DNA of 64,000 nt, taken from positions 682,001-746,000 of the forward strand of contig CP026511.1 in the NCBI GenBank assembly GCA_004010935.1, in the 5' to 3' direction. Shown here one piece after another: positions 1 to 10,067 of this stretch (position 1 is its first letter; every line of letters begins with the position of its first letter). The translations under genes were made by a program, and so were the position numbers. Below the pieces are notes generated by a model that made no database searches, was not told the DNA's origin, and worked only from the letters and a program-made list of their open reading frames with translations. This DNA comes from Pseudomonadaceae bacterium SI-3. Lineage in GTDB: Bacteria > Pseudomonadota > Gammaproteobacteria > Pseudomonadales > Pseudomonadaceae.

Positions 1-620
1 GGCGAATTGCGGTGCACTACGCCAAGCGTCAGCAGGGTCGTAAGGTTTTCGCTGCGCAGACAAGCCACTTGCCTTTGAAGGTCAATATGGCTGGTGTGAT
101 TCCGGCAATTTTTGCGAGCAGCATTCTGTTGTTCCCGGCTTCGTTGGGTCAGTGGTTTGGTCAGTCCGAAAGCATGAGCTGGCTGGCTGATATCTCGCAG
201 GCGATCGCTCCCGGTCAGCCGTTGAACATCCTTTTGTTCAGTGCCGGCATTATCTTCTTCTGCTTCTTCTATACGGCGTTGATGTTCAACCCTAAAGACG
301 TCGCAGAAAACTTGAAGAAGTCCGGTGCGTTTATTCCAGGGATTCGTCCTGGTGAGCAGTCGGCGCGCTATATCGATGGTGTGCTGACCCGCTTGACCTT
401 GTTCGGCGCCCTGTACATGACGGCTGTTTGCTTGCTTCCTCAGTTCCTTGTGGTAGCCGCAAATGTGCCGTTCTACCTTGGCGGGACCTCGTTGCTGATT
501 GTGGTCGTGGTTGTAATGGACTTTATGTCCCAAGTGCAGTCACACCTGATGTCCCACCAGTACGATTCCCTGATGAAAAAAGCCAACCTGAAGGGCTACG
601 GCAGCGGAATGCTCCGCTGA
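1..620 (+). CDS. secY: Protein translocase subunit SecY, C-terminal part (5' end outside window)
   Basis: SecY is the channel subunit of the SecYEG translocon in the inner membrane. Only the last 205 codons are present; the reading frame is open from base 3 and the gene begins before the window. The segment [13 protein letters not shown] near its start, several hydrophobic helices, and the basic C-terminal end ([19 protein letters not shown]) are typical of proteobacterial SecY. It is followed after 30 bases by rpmJ, the usual end of the spc ribosomal operon. The valine codon at 12 is internal and not a start. Identification is secure; only the N-terminal half is missing. Confidence 0.97.
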   Translation, partial: RIAVHYAKRQQGRKVFAAQTSHLPLKVNMAGVIPAIFASSILLFPASLGQWFGQSESMSWLADISQAIAPGQPLNILLFSAGIIFFCFFYTALMFNPKDVAENLKKSGAFIPGIRPGEQSARYIDGVLTRLTLFGALYMTAVCLLPQFLVVAANVPFYLGGTSLLIVVVVVMDFMSQVQSHLMSHQYDSLMKKANLKGYGSGMLR

Positions 621-650
621 AGTCGGCTCGTAAGGTTCTAGGAGTTGGTC

Positions 651-767
651 ATGAAAGTTCGTGCATCGGTTAAAAAGCTGTGCCGCAACTGCAAGATCGT
701 TCGTCGCGAAGGCGTCGTTCGAGTGATCTGCAGCGCAGAACCGCGACACAAACAGCGCCAAGGCTGA
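651..767 (+). CDS. rpmJ: 50S ribosomal protein L36 (bL36), zinc-binding type
   Basis: This 38-residue protein begins [11 protein letters not shown] and ends RHKQRQG. It keeps the C-x2-C...C...H zinc-ribbon ligands (CRNC, then ICSAEPRH), so it is the zinc-containing C+ form and not the C- paralogue made under zinc starvation. L36 is a small large-subunit protein near the peptidyl transferase region. The start is set by GGAG about 6 bases upstream. It lies between secY and rpsM, the conserved spc/alpha junction. The gene is very short but unambiguous. Confidence 0.96.
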   Translation: MKVRASVKKLCRNCKIVRREGVVRVICSAEPRHKQRQG

Positions 768-786
768 GTGTGAGCTAAGGCTCGAG

Positions 787-810
787 CCCGGTAGCTAGTG
801 CGCTGCCGGG
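787..810 (+). promoter_or_regulatory. Stem-loop in the rpmJ-rpsM gap
   Basis: A 9-bp stem (CCCGGTAGC at 787-795 with GCTGCCGGG at 802-810, one G-U pair) closes a six-base loop and is followed by a T-rich stretch without a clean T run. It sits 20 bases after rpmJ and 89 bases before rpsM. It could be a weak terminator or attenuator between the spc and alpha operons, or part of the alpha-operon leader through which S4 represses translation in E. coli. The sequence does not decide between these. Confidence 0.5.
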
Positions 811-898
811 TTGATTATTTGTTATTACAGCGTTAGTATCTCGCGCCCTTTTCTTGGCTTCCGGGGCGTTGGGTAGCTGTCAATTGGAGTTTCACTGA

Positions 899-1255
899 AT
901 GGCCCGTATTGCAGGCGTAAACATTCCGGATAACAAGCACACTGTTATCTCGCTGACCTACATCTATGGTGTTGGTCGCACTCGCGCACAGACAATCTGT
1001 GCCGCTACCGGTGTAAACCCGGCAGCAAAAATCAAGGATCTTAGTGACGAGCAGGTTGAACTGCTTCGTGGCGAAGTGGGCAAGTTCATCGTTGAAGGTG
1101 ACCTGCGTCGCGAAGTCAACATGAAGATCAAGCGCTTGATGGACCTGGGTTGCTATCGCGGCCTGCGTCATCGTCGTGGTCTGCCGGTCCGCGGTCAGCG
1201 TACCAAGACCAACGCTCGTACCCGTAAGGGTCCGCGTAAGCCGATCCGCAAGTAA
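899..1255 (+). CDS. rpsM: 30S ribosomal protein S13 (uS13)
   Basis: S13 is a head protein of the small subunit that contacts the P-site tRNA and the intersubunit bridge to L5. The 118-residue protein starts [13 protein letters not shown] and ends in the basic tail [16 protein letters not shown], both family hallmarks, with the helix-two-turn-helix region in between. TTGGAG before the ATG is a good ribosome-binding site. It is the first gene of the alpha operon; rpsK follows after 30 bases. Confidence 0.98.
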   Translation: MARIAGVNIPDNKHTVISLTYIYGVGRTRAQTICAATGVNPAAKIKDLSDEQVELLRGEVGKFIVEGDLRREVNMKIKRLMDLGCYRGLRHRRGLPVRGQRTKTNARTRKGPRKPIRK

Positions 1256-1285
1256 TCGCATTAGCGCATCGACAGGAATCTAATC

Positions 1286-1675
1286 ATGGCAAAACCTGCT
1301 GCTCGTCCTCGTAAAAAAGTAAAAAAGACGGTGGTTGATGGCATCGCCCATATCCACGCTTCTTTTAACAACACCATCATCACTATCACCGACCGTCAGG
1401 GCAATGCGTTGTCCTGGGCGACGTCTGGTGGATCCGGCTTCCGCGGTTCACGTAAGAGCACCCCGTTCGCTGCCCAGGTGGCTGCCGAGCGTGCTGGTCA
1501 AGCTGCGCTGGAGTATGGCCTGAAGAACCTAGACGTTAACGTCAAGGGTCCTGGTCCGGGTCGTGAATCTGCCGTTCGTGCATTGAATGGTTGTGGTTAT
1601 AAAATCGCCAGCATCACCGACGTGACGCCGATCCCGCACAACGGGTGCCGTCCGCCGAAGAAGCGCCGCGTGTAA
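1286..1675 (+). CDS. rpsK: 30S ribosomal protein S11 (uS11)
   Basis: S11 forms part of the small-subunit platform and the mRNA exit region. The 129-residue product has a lysine-rich N-terminus and the conserved blocks [33 protein letters not shown] and [14 protein letters not shown], and ends [11 protein letters not shown]. The gene lies 30 bases after rpsM and 17 before rpsD. Length and both ends match the bacterial family. Confidence 0.98.
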   Translation: MAKPAARPRKKVKKTVVDGIAHIHASFNNTIITITDRQGNALSWATSGGSGFRGSRKSTPFAAQVAAERAGQAALEYGLKNLDVNVKGPGPGRESAVRALNGCGYKIASITDVTPIPHNGCRPPKKRRV

Positions 1676-1692
1676 TCAGGAGACAGTGAGAA

Positions 1693-2313
1693 ATGGCTCG
1701 TTATATTGGTCCCAAGTGCAAACTGTCTCGTCGTGAAGGCACCGATCTCTTCTTGAAGAGTGGTGTGCGCGCGCTCGAATCGAAGTGCAACATCGAAACC
1801 CCACCGGGTGTTCACGGTCAGCGTCGTGGTCGTTTGTCTGACTACGGTACCCAGTTGCGTGAGAAGCAAAAAGTCCGCCGGATCTATGGTGTTCTCGAGC
1901 GTCAGTTCAGCGGTTATTACAAGGAAGCTGCCAGCCGCAAGGGCGCTACCGGTGAAAACCTTCTGCAACTGCTCGAGTGCCGTCTGGATAACGTCGTGTA
2001 TCGCATGGGCTTTGGCTCTACTCGTGCCGAATCGCGTCAGCTGGTCTCGCACAAGTCGATCAGCGTGAACGGTCAGACCGTGAACGTTCCGTCTTACCAG
2101 GTCAAAGCTGGTGACGTGGTAGCCGTTCGTGAGAAGTGCCGCAACCAGCTGCGTATCGCCCAAGCCCTTGAACTGTGCGTACAGCGCGGTCGCGTTGAAT
2201 GGGTCGAAGTAGATGCCGACAAGAAATCCGGTGTTTTCAAGAATGTTCCGGCGCGCAGTGATCTGTCAGCCGACATTAACGAAAACCTGATTGTCGAGCT
2301 CTACTCCAAGTAA
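1693..2313 (+). CDS. rpsD: 30S ribosomal protein S4 (uS4)
   Basis: S4 is a primary 16S rRNA binder that nucleates small-subunit assembly and, in E. coli, represses translation of the alpha operon. The 206-residue protein starts [19 protein letters not shown]. It has the S4 RNA-binding domain at about residues 95-160 ([21 protein letters not shown]) and ends [10 protein letters not shown]. Alpha-operon order (S13, S11, S4, RpoA, L17) is preserved, with 22 bases to rpoA. Confidence 0.98.
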   Translation: MARYIGPKCKLSRREGTDLFLKSGVRALESKCNIETPPGVHGQRRGRLSDYGTQLREKQKVRRIYGVLERQFSGYYKEAASRKGATGENLLQLLECRLDNVVYRMGFGSTRAESRQLVSHKSISVNGQTVNVPSYQVKAGDVVAVREKCRNQLRIAQALELCVQRGRVEWVEVDADKKSGVFKNVPARSDLSADINENLIVELYSK

Positions 2314-2335
2314 GGGCTAGAAAATAGGTGTATCC

Positions 2336-3337
2336 ATGCAGATTTCGGTAAATGAGTTCCTGACCCCCCGCCATATCGATGTGCAGGTGGTCAGTCCGAC
2401 CCGTGCCAAGATCACACTCGAGCCACTCGAGCGCGGTTTTGGCCATACCCTGGGCAACGCGCTGCGTCGTATTCTGTTGTCCTCCATGCCCGGCTGCGCT
2501 GTGGTCGAGGCTGAGATCGACGGTGTGCTCCACGAGTACAGCGCCATCGAGGGCGTGCAGGAAGATGTCATCGAAATCCTGCTGAACCTCAAAGGTATCG
2601 CCATCAAGCTGCACGGCCGTGATGAAGTGACCTTGAGCCTGGTGAAGAAGGGCGCGGGCGCTGTTACCGCTGCCGATATCCAGCTGGATCACGATGTCGA
2701 AATCGTCAATGGTGATCACCTGATCGCCAACCTGGCGGCTAATGGTTCGATCAACATGAAGCTGAAGGTCGCTCGCGGCCGTGGCTACGAGCCGGCTGAT
2801 GCGCGTCAGAGCGATGAAGATGAAAGCCGCAGTATTGGCCGTCTTCAGCTCGACGCAACCTTCAGCCCGGTCCGTCGCGTGGCTTATGTTGTCGAAAATG
2901 CTCGTGTTGAGCAGCGTACCAACTTGGACAAGCTGGTTATCGACCTGGAAACCAACGGAACCCTGGATCCTGAAGAAGCGATCCGTCGTGCCGCGACCAT
3001 TCTGCAGCAGCAGTTGGCCGCGTTCGTCGACCTCAAGGGTGACAGCGAGCCGGTCGTGGTCGAGCAGGAAGACGAGATCGATCCGATCCTGTTGCGTCCA
3101 GTTGACGATTTGGAACTGACCGTACGTTCGGCGAACTGCCTCAAGGCAGAAAACATCTACTACATCGGTGATCTGATTCAGCGCACCGAAGTCGAGCTGT
3201 TGAAGACGCCGAACCTGGGCAAGAAATCTCTGACCGAAATCAAAGATGTTCTGGCTTCTCGTGGTCTGTCCCTCGGCATGCGCCTCGACAATTGGCCGCC
3301 AGCCAGTCTCAAGAAGGACGATAAGGCTACGGCCTGA
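2336..3337 (+). CDS. rpoA: DNA-directed RNA polymerase subunit alpha
   Basis: The alpha subunit dimerises to nucleate RNA polymerase assembly, and its C-terminal domain contacts UP elements and activators such as ANR/FNR. The 333-residue protein has the N-terminal dimerisation domain ([26 protein letters not shown]), an acidic linker at about residues 235-250, and the alpha-CTD ([14 protein letters not shown] ... [27 protein letters not shown]). Start, length and operon position are standard. Confidence 0.98.
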   Translation: MQISVNEFLTPRHIDVQVVSPTRAKITLEPLERGFGHTLGNALRRILLSSMPGCAVVEAEIDGVLHEYSAIEGVQEDVIEILLNLKGIAIKLHGRDEVTLSLVKKGAGAVTAADIQLDHDVEIVNGDHLIANLAANGSINMKLKVARGRGYEPADARQSDEDESRSIGRLQLDATFSPVRRVAYVVENARVEQRTNLDKLVIDLETNGTLDPEEAIRRAATILQQQLAAFVDLKGDSEPVVVEQEDEIDPILLRPVDDLELTVRSANCLKAENIYYIGDLIQRTEVELLKTPNLGKKSLTEIKDVLASRGLSLGMRLDNWPPASLKKDDKATA

Positions 3338-3382
3338 TCGACCATAGTCACCGAACTGATCGTTTGGTAAGGAATTTCAATC

Positions 3383-3769
3383 ATGCGTCATCGTAAAAGT
3401 GGCCGTCATCTCAGCCGCACAAGCGCTCACCGCAAGGCCATGTTCCAGAACATGGCGGTGTCGCTGTTCGAGCACGAACTGATCAAAACAACCCTGCCCA
3501 AGGCCAAGGAACTGCGTCGCGTAGCTGAGCCGCTGATCACTTTGGCTAAGGAAGACAGCGTCGCTAACCGTCGCCTGGCTTTCGACCGTACTCGCTCCAA
3601 GGCTATCGTTGGCAAGCTGTTCAACGATCTCGGCCCGCGTTATGCCACCCGTCAAGGTGGTTACCTGCGTATTCTCAAGTGCGGATTCCGCGCCGGGGAC
3701 AATGCGCCGATGGCTTACGTTGAGCTGGTTGACCGTCCGGTCACTGGTGAAGTGGAAGCTGCTGAGTAA
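3383..3769 (+). CDS. rplQ: 50S ribosomal protein L17 (bL17)
   Basis: L17 lies near the polypeptide exit tunnel. The 128-residue product begins [21 protein letters not shown], the invariant N-terminus of the family, and contains the basic body and [13 protein letters not shown] motif. Its ATG is preceded by TAAGGA. It is the last alpha-operon gene and is followed directly by a strong terminator. Confidence 0.98.
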   Translation: MRHRKSGRHLSRTSAHRKAMFQNMAVSLFEHELIKTTLPKAKELRRVAEPLITLAKEDSVANRRLAFDRTRSKAIVGKLFNDLGPRYATRQGGYLRILKCGFRAGDNAPMAYVELVDRPVTGEVEAAE

Positions 3770-3782
3770 GTTTTGCTTGCTT

Positions 3783-3812
3783 AAAAAAACCGAGCGTATG
3801 CTCGGTTTTTTT
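3783..3812 (+). terminator. Rho-independent terminator of the ribosomal/rpoA operon
   Basis: CCGAGC (3790-3795) pairs with GCTCGG (3800-3805) around a GTAT loop. Seven T residues follow and a run of A residues precedes, which extends the stem by A-T pairs. It lies 13 bases after the rplQ stop. Confidence 0.93.
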
Positions 3813-4136
3813 ATGCGGGTAGATTAGTTCCTGGTTATTGCTCTGCTCTGATTGATGTGTTGGCTTTCTGAAGGCATCTCTCTAGAACATCAGGGCAATC
3901 GCCTGGCATTCAGCTCAAGGAGATATGAGCGAAACATGGCCGCTTAAGATAGCTGCTCTTCGTTTGCTGCGAATCACAGTTCGTTAGGCCGGTGGTCATG
4001 GGCTCGCTATGTATCTGCTCGTTCAGCCACGCGCGCGTTACGGTTGTTGGCGGCAGGCAGGGAGACGTCGTCGACCGCCAATAGGGTGAGCGTCCCTCAG
4101 GAGGAATGAGGAATAGCCGGATAGCAGCTGATGCTA
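3813..4136. other. Gap between rplQ and uvrA without a recognisable gene
   Basis: No recognisable coding sequence is present. From memory, P. aeruginosa has katA and bfrA at this place; neither is detectable here. A 20-codon ORF at 3925-3987 (+) begins MSETWPLKIAALRLL and has AAGGAG six bases before its ATG. It has no known relative, so it may be a small gene, a remnant or chance. No promoter or repeat stands out. Confidence 0.5.
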
Positions 4137-4159
4137 AAGCCGGGCGCTATACCCGGCTT
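4137..4159 (-). terminator. Probable terminator of uvrA
   Basis: A perfect 8-bp stem (AAGCCGGG / CCCGGCTT) around a seven-base loop lies ten bases past the uvrA stop. On the minus strand it is followed only by a short T run (TTTAGC), so termination may be partial. Confidence 0.6.
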
Positions 4160-4168
4160 CTATTGCTG

Positions 4169-7006
4169 TTAGGTCTTGTCGCGCTCCAGCAAGGGTCTTA
4201 GGAAGTGGCCGGTATGTGACTGGGGCATTGAGGCGACTTGTTCCGGTGTACCTGTTGCGATTATCTGCCCGCCCTTCGAGCCTCCTTCCGGTCCTAGATC
4301 GACTAGCCAGTCGGCCGTCTTGATCACATCCAGGTTGTGTTCGATGACTACCACCGTGTTGCCGTGGTCGCGCAGCCTGTGCAAGACGTCCAGCAGTTGC
4401 TGAATATCGGCAAAGTGCAAGCCGGTGGTTGGTTCATCGAGGATGTAGAGCGTCTTGCCGGTGTCGCGTTTGGAGAGTTCGCGTGACAATTTGACCCGCT
4501 GAGCCTCTCCGCCTGAAAGGGTGGTAGCGCTCTGTCCTAACTTGATATAGGAGAGCCCGACATCCATCAGCGTTTGCAGCTTGCGCGCCACCGCAGGGAC
4601 CGGATCGAAGAATTCCCGGGCTTCTTCGATCGTCATTCCCAATACTTCCGTGATGCTCTTGCCTTTGTACTTCACCTCTAGTGTTTCGCGGTTATAGCGT
4701 TTGCCCTTGCATACGTCGCAGGGCACGTAGATGTCCGGAAGGAAGTGCATCTCCACCTTGATCACGCCGTCGCCCTGGCAGGCTTCGCATCTCCCACCTT
4801 TGACGTTGAAGGAAAAGCGCCCGGGGCCATAGCCGCGTGAACGTGCTTCCGGCACGCCAGCAAAGAGTTCTCGAATAGGCGTGAAAAGCCCAGTGTAGGT
4901 GGCCGGGTTGGAGCGTGGCGTACGGCCGATCGGGCTTTGGTCTATGTCCACCACCTTGTCCAGATGCTGCAGGCCGTCGAACGAATCGTGCGGCGACACT
5001 TCAAGAGTGGTAGCGCCGTTCAGGGCGGTGGCGGTGATCGGAAACAGCGTATTGTTGATTAGCGTCGATTTGCCCGACCCGGACACGCCGGTGATGCAGG
5101 TAAGCAGTCCAACCGGAATCTCTAGATCGACGTTACGTAGATTGTTGCCGCGGGCGCCTTTCAACCTCAGCAGTTTTTCAGGATCGCGCGGAGTGCGCTT
5201 TTCGGGGTAGAGGATCTTCACTCGGCCCGAAAGGTAGCCGCCTGTAAGCGAGGCGGGGTTACTCATTACCTCGTCTGGCGTGCCTTCAGCGACGATCTGG
5301 CCACCATGAACGCCGGCGCCCGGTCCGATATCGACCACATAATCCGCCATACGGATGGCGTCTTCGTCGTGCTCTACGACGATGACGGTATTGCCGATGT
5401 CCCGTAGGTGGCGAAGCGTGCCCAGCAGGCGCTCGTTGTCCCGCTGATGGAGCCCGATCGAAGGTTCGTCGAGGATGTACATGACGCCGACCAGGCCGGC
5501 ACCAATCTGGCTCGCCAGGCGGATGCGCTGAGCTTCGCCGCCGGAGAGCGTGTCAGCGCTGCGGTCCAAGGTCAGATAATCGAGGCCCACATTGACCAGA
5601 AACTGGAGGCGCTCGCAGATTTCCTTGAGGATCTTATCGGCAATCTCGCCGCGGCGGCCGGGTAGCGTGAGCCCCCCGAAATACTCGGTGGCATCGCCAA
5701 TTGGCAGCCCGGTCACTGCGGGTAGCGTCTTGTCGCCGACCCAGACATGGCGAGCTTCGCGGCGCAGCCGGGTGCCTCGACATTCCGGGCACGGCTGGGT
5801 GCTGAGATATTTGGCCAGTTCCTCACGCACCGAATTGGACTCGGTTTCGCGGTAACGGCGCTCGAGGTTGGGAATGATGCCCTCGAAGGGGTGCGAGCGT
5901 TTGACGATGTCGCCGCGGTCGTTCAGGTAACGAAAGTCGACATTCTCCTTGCCGCTGCCGCGCAAAACGAACTTCTGCTGGTCAGGCGGTAGTGAGTCAA
6001 ACGGTTCGTCGAGACTGAAGCCGTAATGCGAGGCGAGTGAACCGAGCATCTGAAAGTAATAGACGTTGCGGCGATCCCAGCCACGAATAGCACCTTCAGC
6101 CAGCGTCAGCTCGCCATTGACTAGGCGCTTGGCGTCGAAGAACTGTTTCACGCCAAGGCCGTCGCAGGTCGGGCAAGCCCCGGCTGGATTGTTGAACGAG
6201 AATAGCTTGGGCTCCAGCTCGCTGATCGAGTGCCCGCAGATGGGGCAGGCGAAGCGGGCGGAGAAAATCATCTCGTCGCTTTCATCCTCTTCCTCCATCG
6301 AGGCGACCAGAGCAATGCCGTCGGCGAGCTTCAATGCGGTTTCGAATGATTCAGCAAGTCGTTGCTGCAGATCGCTCCGGACCTTGAAGCGATCGACCAC
6401 AACGTCGATGGAGTGTTTTTTCTGCTTGTCCAGCTTGGGCAGCTCATCAAGTTCGTAGAGCCGACCGTTTACCCGCGCGCGTACAAAGCCCTGAGCGCGC
6501 AGCTCGTCGAATACCGCCAAGTGCTCGCCCTTGCGCTCGCGGATGACCGGGGCTAGCAGCATCAGCTTGCGGCCTTCCGGCAGTGCAAGCACCTGGTCGA
6601 CCATCTGGCTCACCGTCTGGGCCTCCAGTGGCGCGTCATGGTCGGGGCATCGTGGCGTGCCAGCGCGTGCATAGAGCAGCCGCAGGTAATCGTAGATCTC
6701 GGTAATGGTGCCAACCGTGGAGCGCGGATTGTGCGAGGTCGACTTTTGCTCAATGGAAATGGCAGGAGAGAGCCCTTCGATCGTATCGACGTCGGGCTTT
6801 TCCATTATCGAGAGGAATTGCCGGGCGTACGCCGATAGGGATTCGACGTAGCGGCGCTGGCCCTCGGCATAAAGCGTGTCGAAGGCCAGCGAGGACTTGC
6901 CCGAACCGGACAGGCCTGTGATCACGATCAGTTTGTCGCGTGGCAAGGTCAGGTCGATGTTTTTCAGGTTGTGGGTACGAGCCCCACGAATCAGAATCTT
7001 GTCCAA
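4169..7006 (-). CDS. uvrA: Excinuclease ABC subunit A
   Basis: UvrA is the ATPase dimer that detects helix-distorting DNA damage and loads UvrB in nucleotide excision repair. The 945 residues (E. coli protein 940) contain Walker [10 protein letters not shown] at 31-39 and a second, [10 protein letters not shown], near 640. There are two ABC signatures ([13 protein letters not shown] and [14 protein letters not shown]) and the zinc modules CPICGH...CPTCDG and CEACQGDG...CDVCKGKR. The start [16 protein letters not shown] is canonical. The yajR-type gene diverges from it 131 bases away. I found no clear LexA box upstream, which differs from E. coli but fits my recollection for Pseudomonas. Confidence 0.98.
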   Translation of the reverse strand: MDKILIRGARTHNLKNIDLTLPRDKLIVITGLSGSGKSSLAFDTLYAEGQRRYVESLSAYARQFLSIMEKPDVDTIEGLSPAISIEQKSTSHNPRSTVGTITEIYDYLRLLYARAGTPRCPDHDAPLEAQTVSQMVDQVLALPEGRKLMLLAPVIRERKGEHLAVFDELRAQGFVRARVNGRLYELDELPKLDKQKKHSIDVVVDRFKVRSDLQQRLAESFETALKLADGIALVASMEEEDESDEMIFSARFACPICGHSISELEPKLFSFNNPAGACPTCDGLGVKQFFDAKRLVNGELTLAEGAIRGWDRRNVYYFQMLGSLASHYGFSLDEPFDSLPPDQQKFVLRGSGKENVDFRYLNDRGDIVKRSHPFEGIIPNLERRYRETESNSVREELAKYLSTQPCPECRGTRLRREARHVWVGDKTLPAVTGLPIGDATEYFGGLTLPGRRGEIADKILKEICERLQFLVNVGLDYLTLDRSADTLSGGEAQRIRLASQIGAGLVGVMYILDEPSIGLHQRDNERLLGTLRHLRDIGNTVIVVEHDEDAIRMADYVVDIGPGAGVHGGQIVAEGTPDEVMSNPASLTGGYLSGRVKILYPEKRTPRDPEKLLRLKGARGNNLRNVDLEIPVGLLTCITGVSGSGKSTLINNTLFPITATALNGATTLEVSPHDSFDGLQHLDKVVDIDQSPIGRTPRSNPATYTGLFTPIRELFAGVPEARSRGYGPGRFSFNVKGGRCEACQGDGVIKVEMHFLPDIYVPCDVCKGKRYNRETLEVKYKGKSITEVLGMTIEEAREFFDPVPAVARKLQTLMDVGLSYIKLGQSATTLSGGEAQRVKLSRELSKRDTGKTLYILDEPTTGLHFADIQQLLDVLHRLRDHGNTVVVIEHNLDVIKTADWLVDLGPEGGSKGGQIIATGTPEQVASMPQSHTGHFLRPLLERDKT

Positions 7007-7137
7007 AGCAGCCTCGCATGGCGGGCGAAAACCCGAAAGTATACGGCCAGGGGCGACATCGCGGCAAAGTAGCGAGCCTGTGCCGAGCAGGGGATGACTG
7101 CTAGAATCGCCGCCGGTTAATTCAAGCGAGACCCCAC

Positions 7138-8505
7138 ATGCATGATCCTTACAGCGAGCGCATGAGCGCTAGCGAAACCCGTGCAGCCTCCGGCTTAGCC
7201 CTGGTTTTCGCGTTTCGCATGCTCGGCATGTTCATGGTTCTGCCGGTGCTGGCAACCTATGGTATGGATCTGCAGGGCGCAACGCCGGCACTCATTGGTC
7301 TCGCCATTGGTGCTTATGGTTTGACCCAAGCGATGCTGCAAATTCCGTTCGGAATGATTTCCGATCGAATTGGACGCCTTCCGGTGATCTATTTCGGGCT
7401 ACTGATCTTTGCCGCTGGCGCTGTGCTCGCCGCAACGGCCGACACCATCTGGGGGGTTATCGCCGGTCGCGTCCTGCAAGGGGCAGGTGCAATTTCGGCT
7501 GCGGTAATGGCCTTACTATCCGACCTGACTCGGGAACAGCATCGCACCAAAGCAATGGCGATGATTGGCATGAGCATCGGCGTATCGTTCGCGGTGGCGA
7601 TGGTTGTCGGTCCGCTACTGACAAGCGCATTCGGACTCTCAGGGTTGTTCTGGGTAACGGGAGGCATGGCGGTGCTGGGCATTCTCGTCGTAGCCGTGCT
7701 TCCGCGCGCGCCAGCACATATCCGGCACCGCGAATCAGGGGTCGCCAGACAGGCGCTGGGAGCAACGCTTCGCCATCCAGACCTGCTGCGGCTTGATTTC
7801 AGTATTTTCGCGCTCCATGCCGTTCTCATGGCCAGCTTCGTGGCGTTGCCGTTAGCGCTTGTGAATGAAGCCGCTTTGCCCAAGGAAGAGCATTGGTGGG
7901 TGTACCTCACCGCACTGGTGGTGGGTTTCTTCGGCATGGTGCCTTTCATCATATATGGGGAAAAGAAGCGCCAGATGAAGCGCGTGGTACTTGGCGCGGT
8001 AGCCGTACTGGTGCTCTCCGAGTTGTTTCTCTGGTGGTTCGGCAATCGGCTCTGGTCGCTGGTCGCCGGCATGATCGTGTTCTTCATCGCATTCAACTTG
8101 CTGGAAGCTTCGTTACCGTCGCTGATTAGCAAGGTCGCCCCCGCAGGTGGCAAGGGAACGGCGATGGGGATTTACTCAACGAGTCAGTTTCTCGGCTCCG
8201 GCCTGGGCGGCGTGCTTGGCGGTTGGCTCTATCAGCAGGGTGGGCTAGGCCTGGTATTTGCTGGTTGTGCAGCGCTCTGCGCGCTCTGGTTTGCCGTGAC
8301 TTGGAGTATGCGTGAGCCTCCCTATGTCACGGGGCTTCGTCTGCCGCTGTCGGCCGGGGCTGCGCGTAATCCCGCACTCACGGAACAGATGATGGCGGTC
8401 CCTGGTGTGTCCGACGCAGTGGTCATCGTCGAGGAGGCCGCTGCTTATGTGAAGGTGGACCTGAAGGCGCTGGATCGAGCTGCACTGGATCACTTGGTGG
8501 CCTGA
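7138..8505 (+). CDS. yajR: YajR-type MFS transporter with C-terminal ferredoxin-like (YAM) domain
   Basis: The 455 residues closely parallel E. coli YajR (454). There are twelve predicted membrane helices with the motif-A region [22 protein letters not shown], and a soluble tail of about 70 residues from [23 protein letters not shown], which matches the YAM domain of YajR. The substrate of this carrier family is not established. It diverges from uvrA and is followed by ssb, the same order as PA4234-PA4232. An in-frame ATG at 7162 could be the true start. An extended -10-like TGCTAGAAT lies about 30 bases upstream. Confidence 0.88.
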   Translation: MHDPYSERMSASETRAASGLALVFAFRMLGMFMVLPVLATYGMDLQGATPALIGLAIGAYGLTQAMLQIPFGMISDRIGRLPVIYFGLLIFAAGAVLAATADTIWGVIAGRVLQGAGAISAAVMALLSDLTREQHRTKAMAMIGMSIGVSFAVAMVVGPLLTSAFGLSGLFWVTGGMAVLGILVVAVLPRAPAHIRHRESGVARQALGATLRHPDLLRLDFSIFALHAVLMASFVALPLALVNEAALPKEEHWWVYLTALVVGFFGMVPFIIYGEKKRQMKRVVLGAVAVLVLSELFLWWFGNRLWSLVAGMIVFFIAFNLLEASLPSLISKVAPAGGKGTAMGIYSTSQFLGSGLGGVLGGWLYQQGGLGLVFAGCAALCALWFAVTWSMREPPYVTGLRLPLSAGAARNPALTEQMMAVPGVSDAVVIVEEAAAYVKVDLKALDRAALDHLVA

Positions 8506-8568
8506 TCGAGCGACGCCACATTGCCCGTCGACAAACTTGAGGCTTTGGGCATCGTCCGGTCGCGCCGG

Positions 8569-8597
8569 TTGGCCGACCTCCGGCGGTAGGGTAAGAT
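8569..8597 (+). promoter_or_regulatory. Candidate sigma-70 promoter for ssb
   Basis: TTGGCC (8569-8574) and TAAGAT (8592-8597) are separated by exactly 17 bases and end 74 bases before the ssb ATG. Both hexamers match consensus at four of six positions. No LexA box is evident. Confidence 0.4.
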
Positions 8598-8671
8598 TGC
8601 CGGTCATTGGTTGTTTCCCGATTGCGAGGATTTCAGCCAACTACATTCATGTTTCAGCAAAGGAGTTACCC

Positions 8672-9172
8672 ATGGCCAGAGGGGTGAATAAAGTCATCTT
8701 GATCGGCAATGTCGGCGGCGACCCGGAAACCCGCTACATGCCCAATGGCAATGCGGTGACCAATATCACGCTGGCCACCACCGACAGCTGGAAAGACAAG
8801 CAGACTGGCCAGCAGCAGGAGCGCACCGAGTGGCATCGTGTCGTGCTGTTCGGCAAGGTTGCCGAGATTGCTGGCGAGTATCTGCGCAAGGGCTCGCAGT
8901 GTTATATCGAGGGTCGCCTGCAAACCCGAGAGTGGGAAAAGGATGGCGTCAAGCGCTACACCACGGAGGTGGTTGTGGACATGGGCGGCACCATGCAGCT
9001 ACTCGGTGGCCGTGGTGGCAGTTCCGACGATGCGCCTCGTCAGTCTCAGCCACGCCCCCAGCGTGACTCCCAGCCGCAACAGCAACAACAATCGCGCCCG
9101 CAGTCTCAGCCGCAGCCTGCCCAGCAGCCGGCCCCGGACTACGACAGCTTCGACGACGATATCCCGTTCTAG
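8672..9172 (+). CDS. ssb: Single-stranded DNA-binding protein
   Basis: SSB coats single-stranded DNA as a tetramer and recruits replication and repair partners through its C-terminal tip. The 166-residue protein has the OB fold at residues 1-112 ([22 protein letters not shown] ... [18 protein letters not shown]), a Gln/Pro/Ser-rich linker and the acidic tail DSFDDDIPF. The ATG at 8672 is chosen because AAAGGAG lies eight bases before it; longer upstream reading lacks family similarity. Ten bases separate it from the next gene. Confidence 0.97.
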   Translation: MARGVNKVILIGNVGGDPETRYMPNGNAVTNITLATTDSWKDKQTGQQQERTEWHRVVLFGKVAEIAGEYLRKGSQCYIEGRLQTREWEKDGVKRYTTEVVVDMGGTMQLLGGRGGSSDDAPRQSQPRPQRDSQPQQQQQSRPQSQPQPAQQPAPDYDSFDDDIPF

Positions 9173-9182
9173 AGTTCACTCC

Positions 9183-10067
9183 ATGCGAATGCGCCTGATG
9201 CTGTTGGGCGGCGGTAATGCCCTGGGTCAGGCGCTTATCCGCCTGGGTGCCGAGGAGGACATCGGCTTCCTCGCGCCACGCCCACCCAGTCAGGGCTGGG
9301 ATGCGCCAAGTCTGACTACTTTGCTCGACGATAACCGCCCGGATATCGTTATCAACCTCGCCTATTACTTCGACTGGTTCCAGAGCGGGCGTGTCGATGA
9401 AGCGGTACTCGCCAGTCAAGAGCGCGCAGTCGAGCGCCTGGCCGAACTGGGCCAGCATCATCAGTTTGTACTGATGCAGCCGTCCAGCTACCGCGTCTTT
9501 GATGGGGCCAGAACCACCTCCTACAGCGAGAAAGACGAGGTGGCGCCGTTGGATGCTCGCAGCTGCGCCCTTTGGCGTATGGAGCAGAGTGTGCGTTCGC
9601 TTTGCCCTCGGCACGTTTTGCTGCGGTTTGGTTGGTTGCTCGACGATAGCTCAGAGGGCTTGCTGGGTCGGTTCCTTCAGCGTCTTGAGCAGAACGACGA
9701 GCTGTGTCTCGCTGATGATCGTCGCGGCAACCCTACGCCCGTTGAAGATGCTGCGCGGGTCATTCTGGCTGTGTTGAAGCAGCTCGATTGCGAGGCGCCG
9801 TTGTGGGGCACCTATCACTATGGTGGGCACGAGGCGTCAACCCCGTTGGTGGTTGGCCAAGCGCTTCTGGCCGAAGCGGCTAACCATCGCCAGCTGGCGG
9901 TTGCGAGCCTGACTCCCATCGCACACGCCGCCTGCTCGGATGCAGCGGACGAGCCGCAGCATGGCGTGCTGGCGTGCAAGAAGATATTCAATACCTTCGG
10001 CATCAAGCCGCGCGCCTGGCGCACTGGGCTGCCGAGCCTGCTGGAGCGCTACTATCGACATGGCTGA
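9183..10067 (+). CDS. NAD-dependent epimerase/reductase-family protein (RmlD-like)
   Basis: The 294-residue protein has an N-terminal Rossmann segment (MLLGGGNALGQALIRLG) and the block PDIVINLAYYFDWF, which resembles dTDP-4-dehydrorhamnose reductases. The usual catalytic Tyr-x3-Lys is not obvious: the matching region reads SYRVFDG ... CALWRMEQ, so the activity may be altered or lost. It overlaps the following epimerase gene by eight bases, so the two are translationally coupled. The pair precedes oprG, as I recall for PA4069-PA4068-PA4067. Substrate unknown. Confidence 0.72.
   Translation: MRMRLMLLGGGNALGQALIRLGAEEDIGFLAPRPPSQGWDAPSLTTLLDDNRPDIVINLAYYFDWFQSGRVDEAVLASQERAVERLAELGQHHQFVLMQPSSYRVFDGARTTSYSEKDEVAPLDARSCALWRMEQSVRSLCPRHVLLRFGWLLDDSSEGLLGRFLQRLEQNDELCLADDRRGNPTPVEDAARVILAVLKQLDCEAPLWGTYHYGGHEASTPLVVGQALLAEAANHRQLAVASLTPIAHAACSDAADEPQHGVLACKKIFNTFGIKPRAWRTGLPSLLERYYRHG

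Noticed and set aside
7007..7137. LexA (SOS) box in the uvrA-yajR divergent region
   Set aside because: No CTG-N10-CAG palindrome with the expected AT-rich centre is present.
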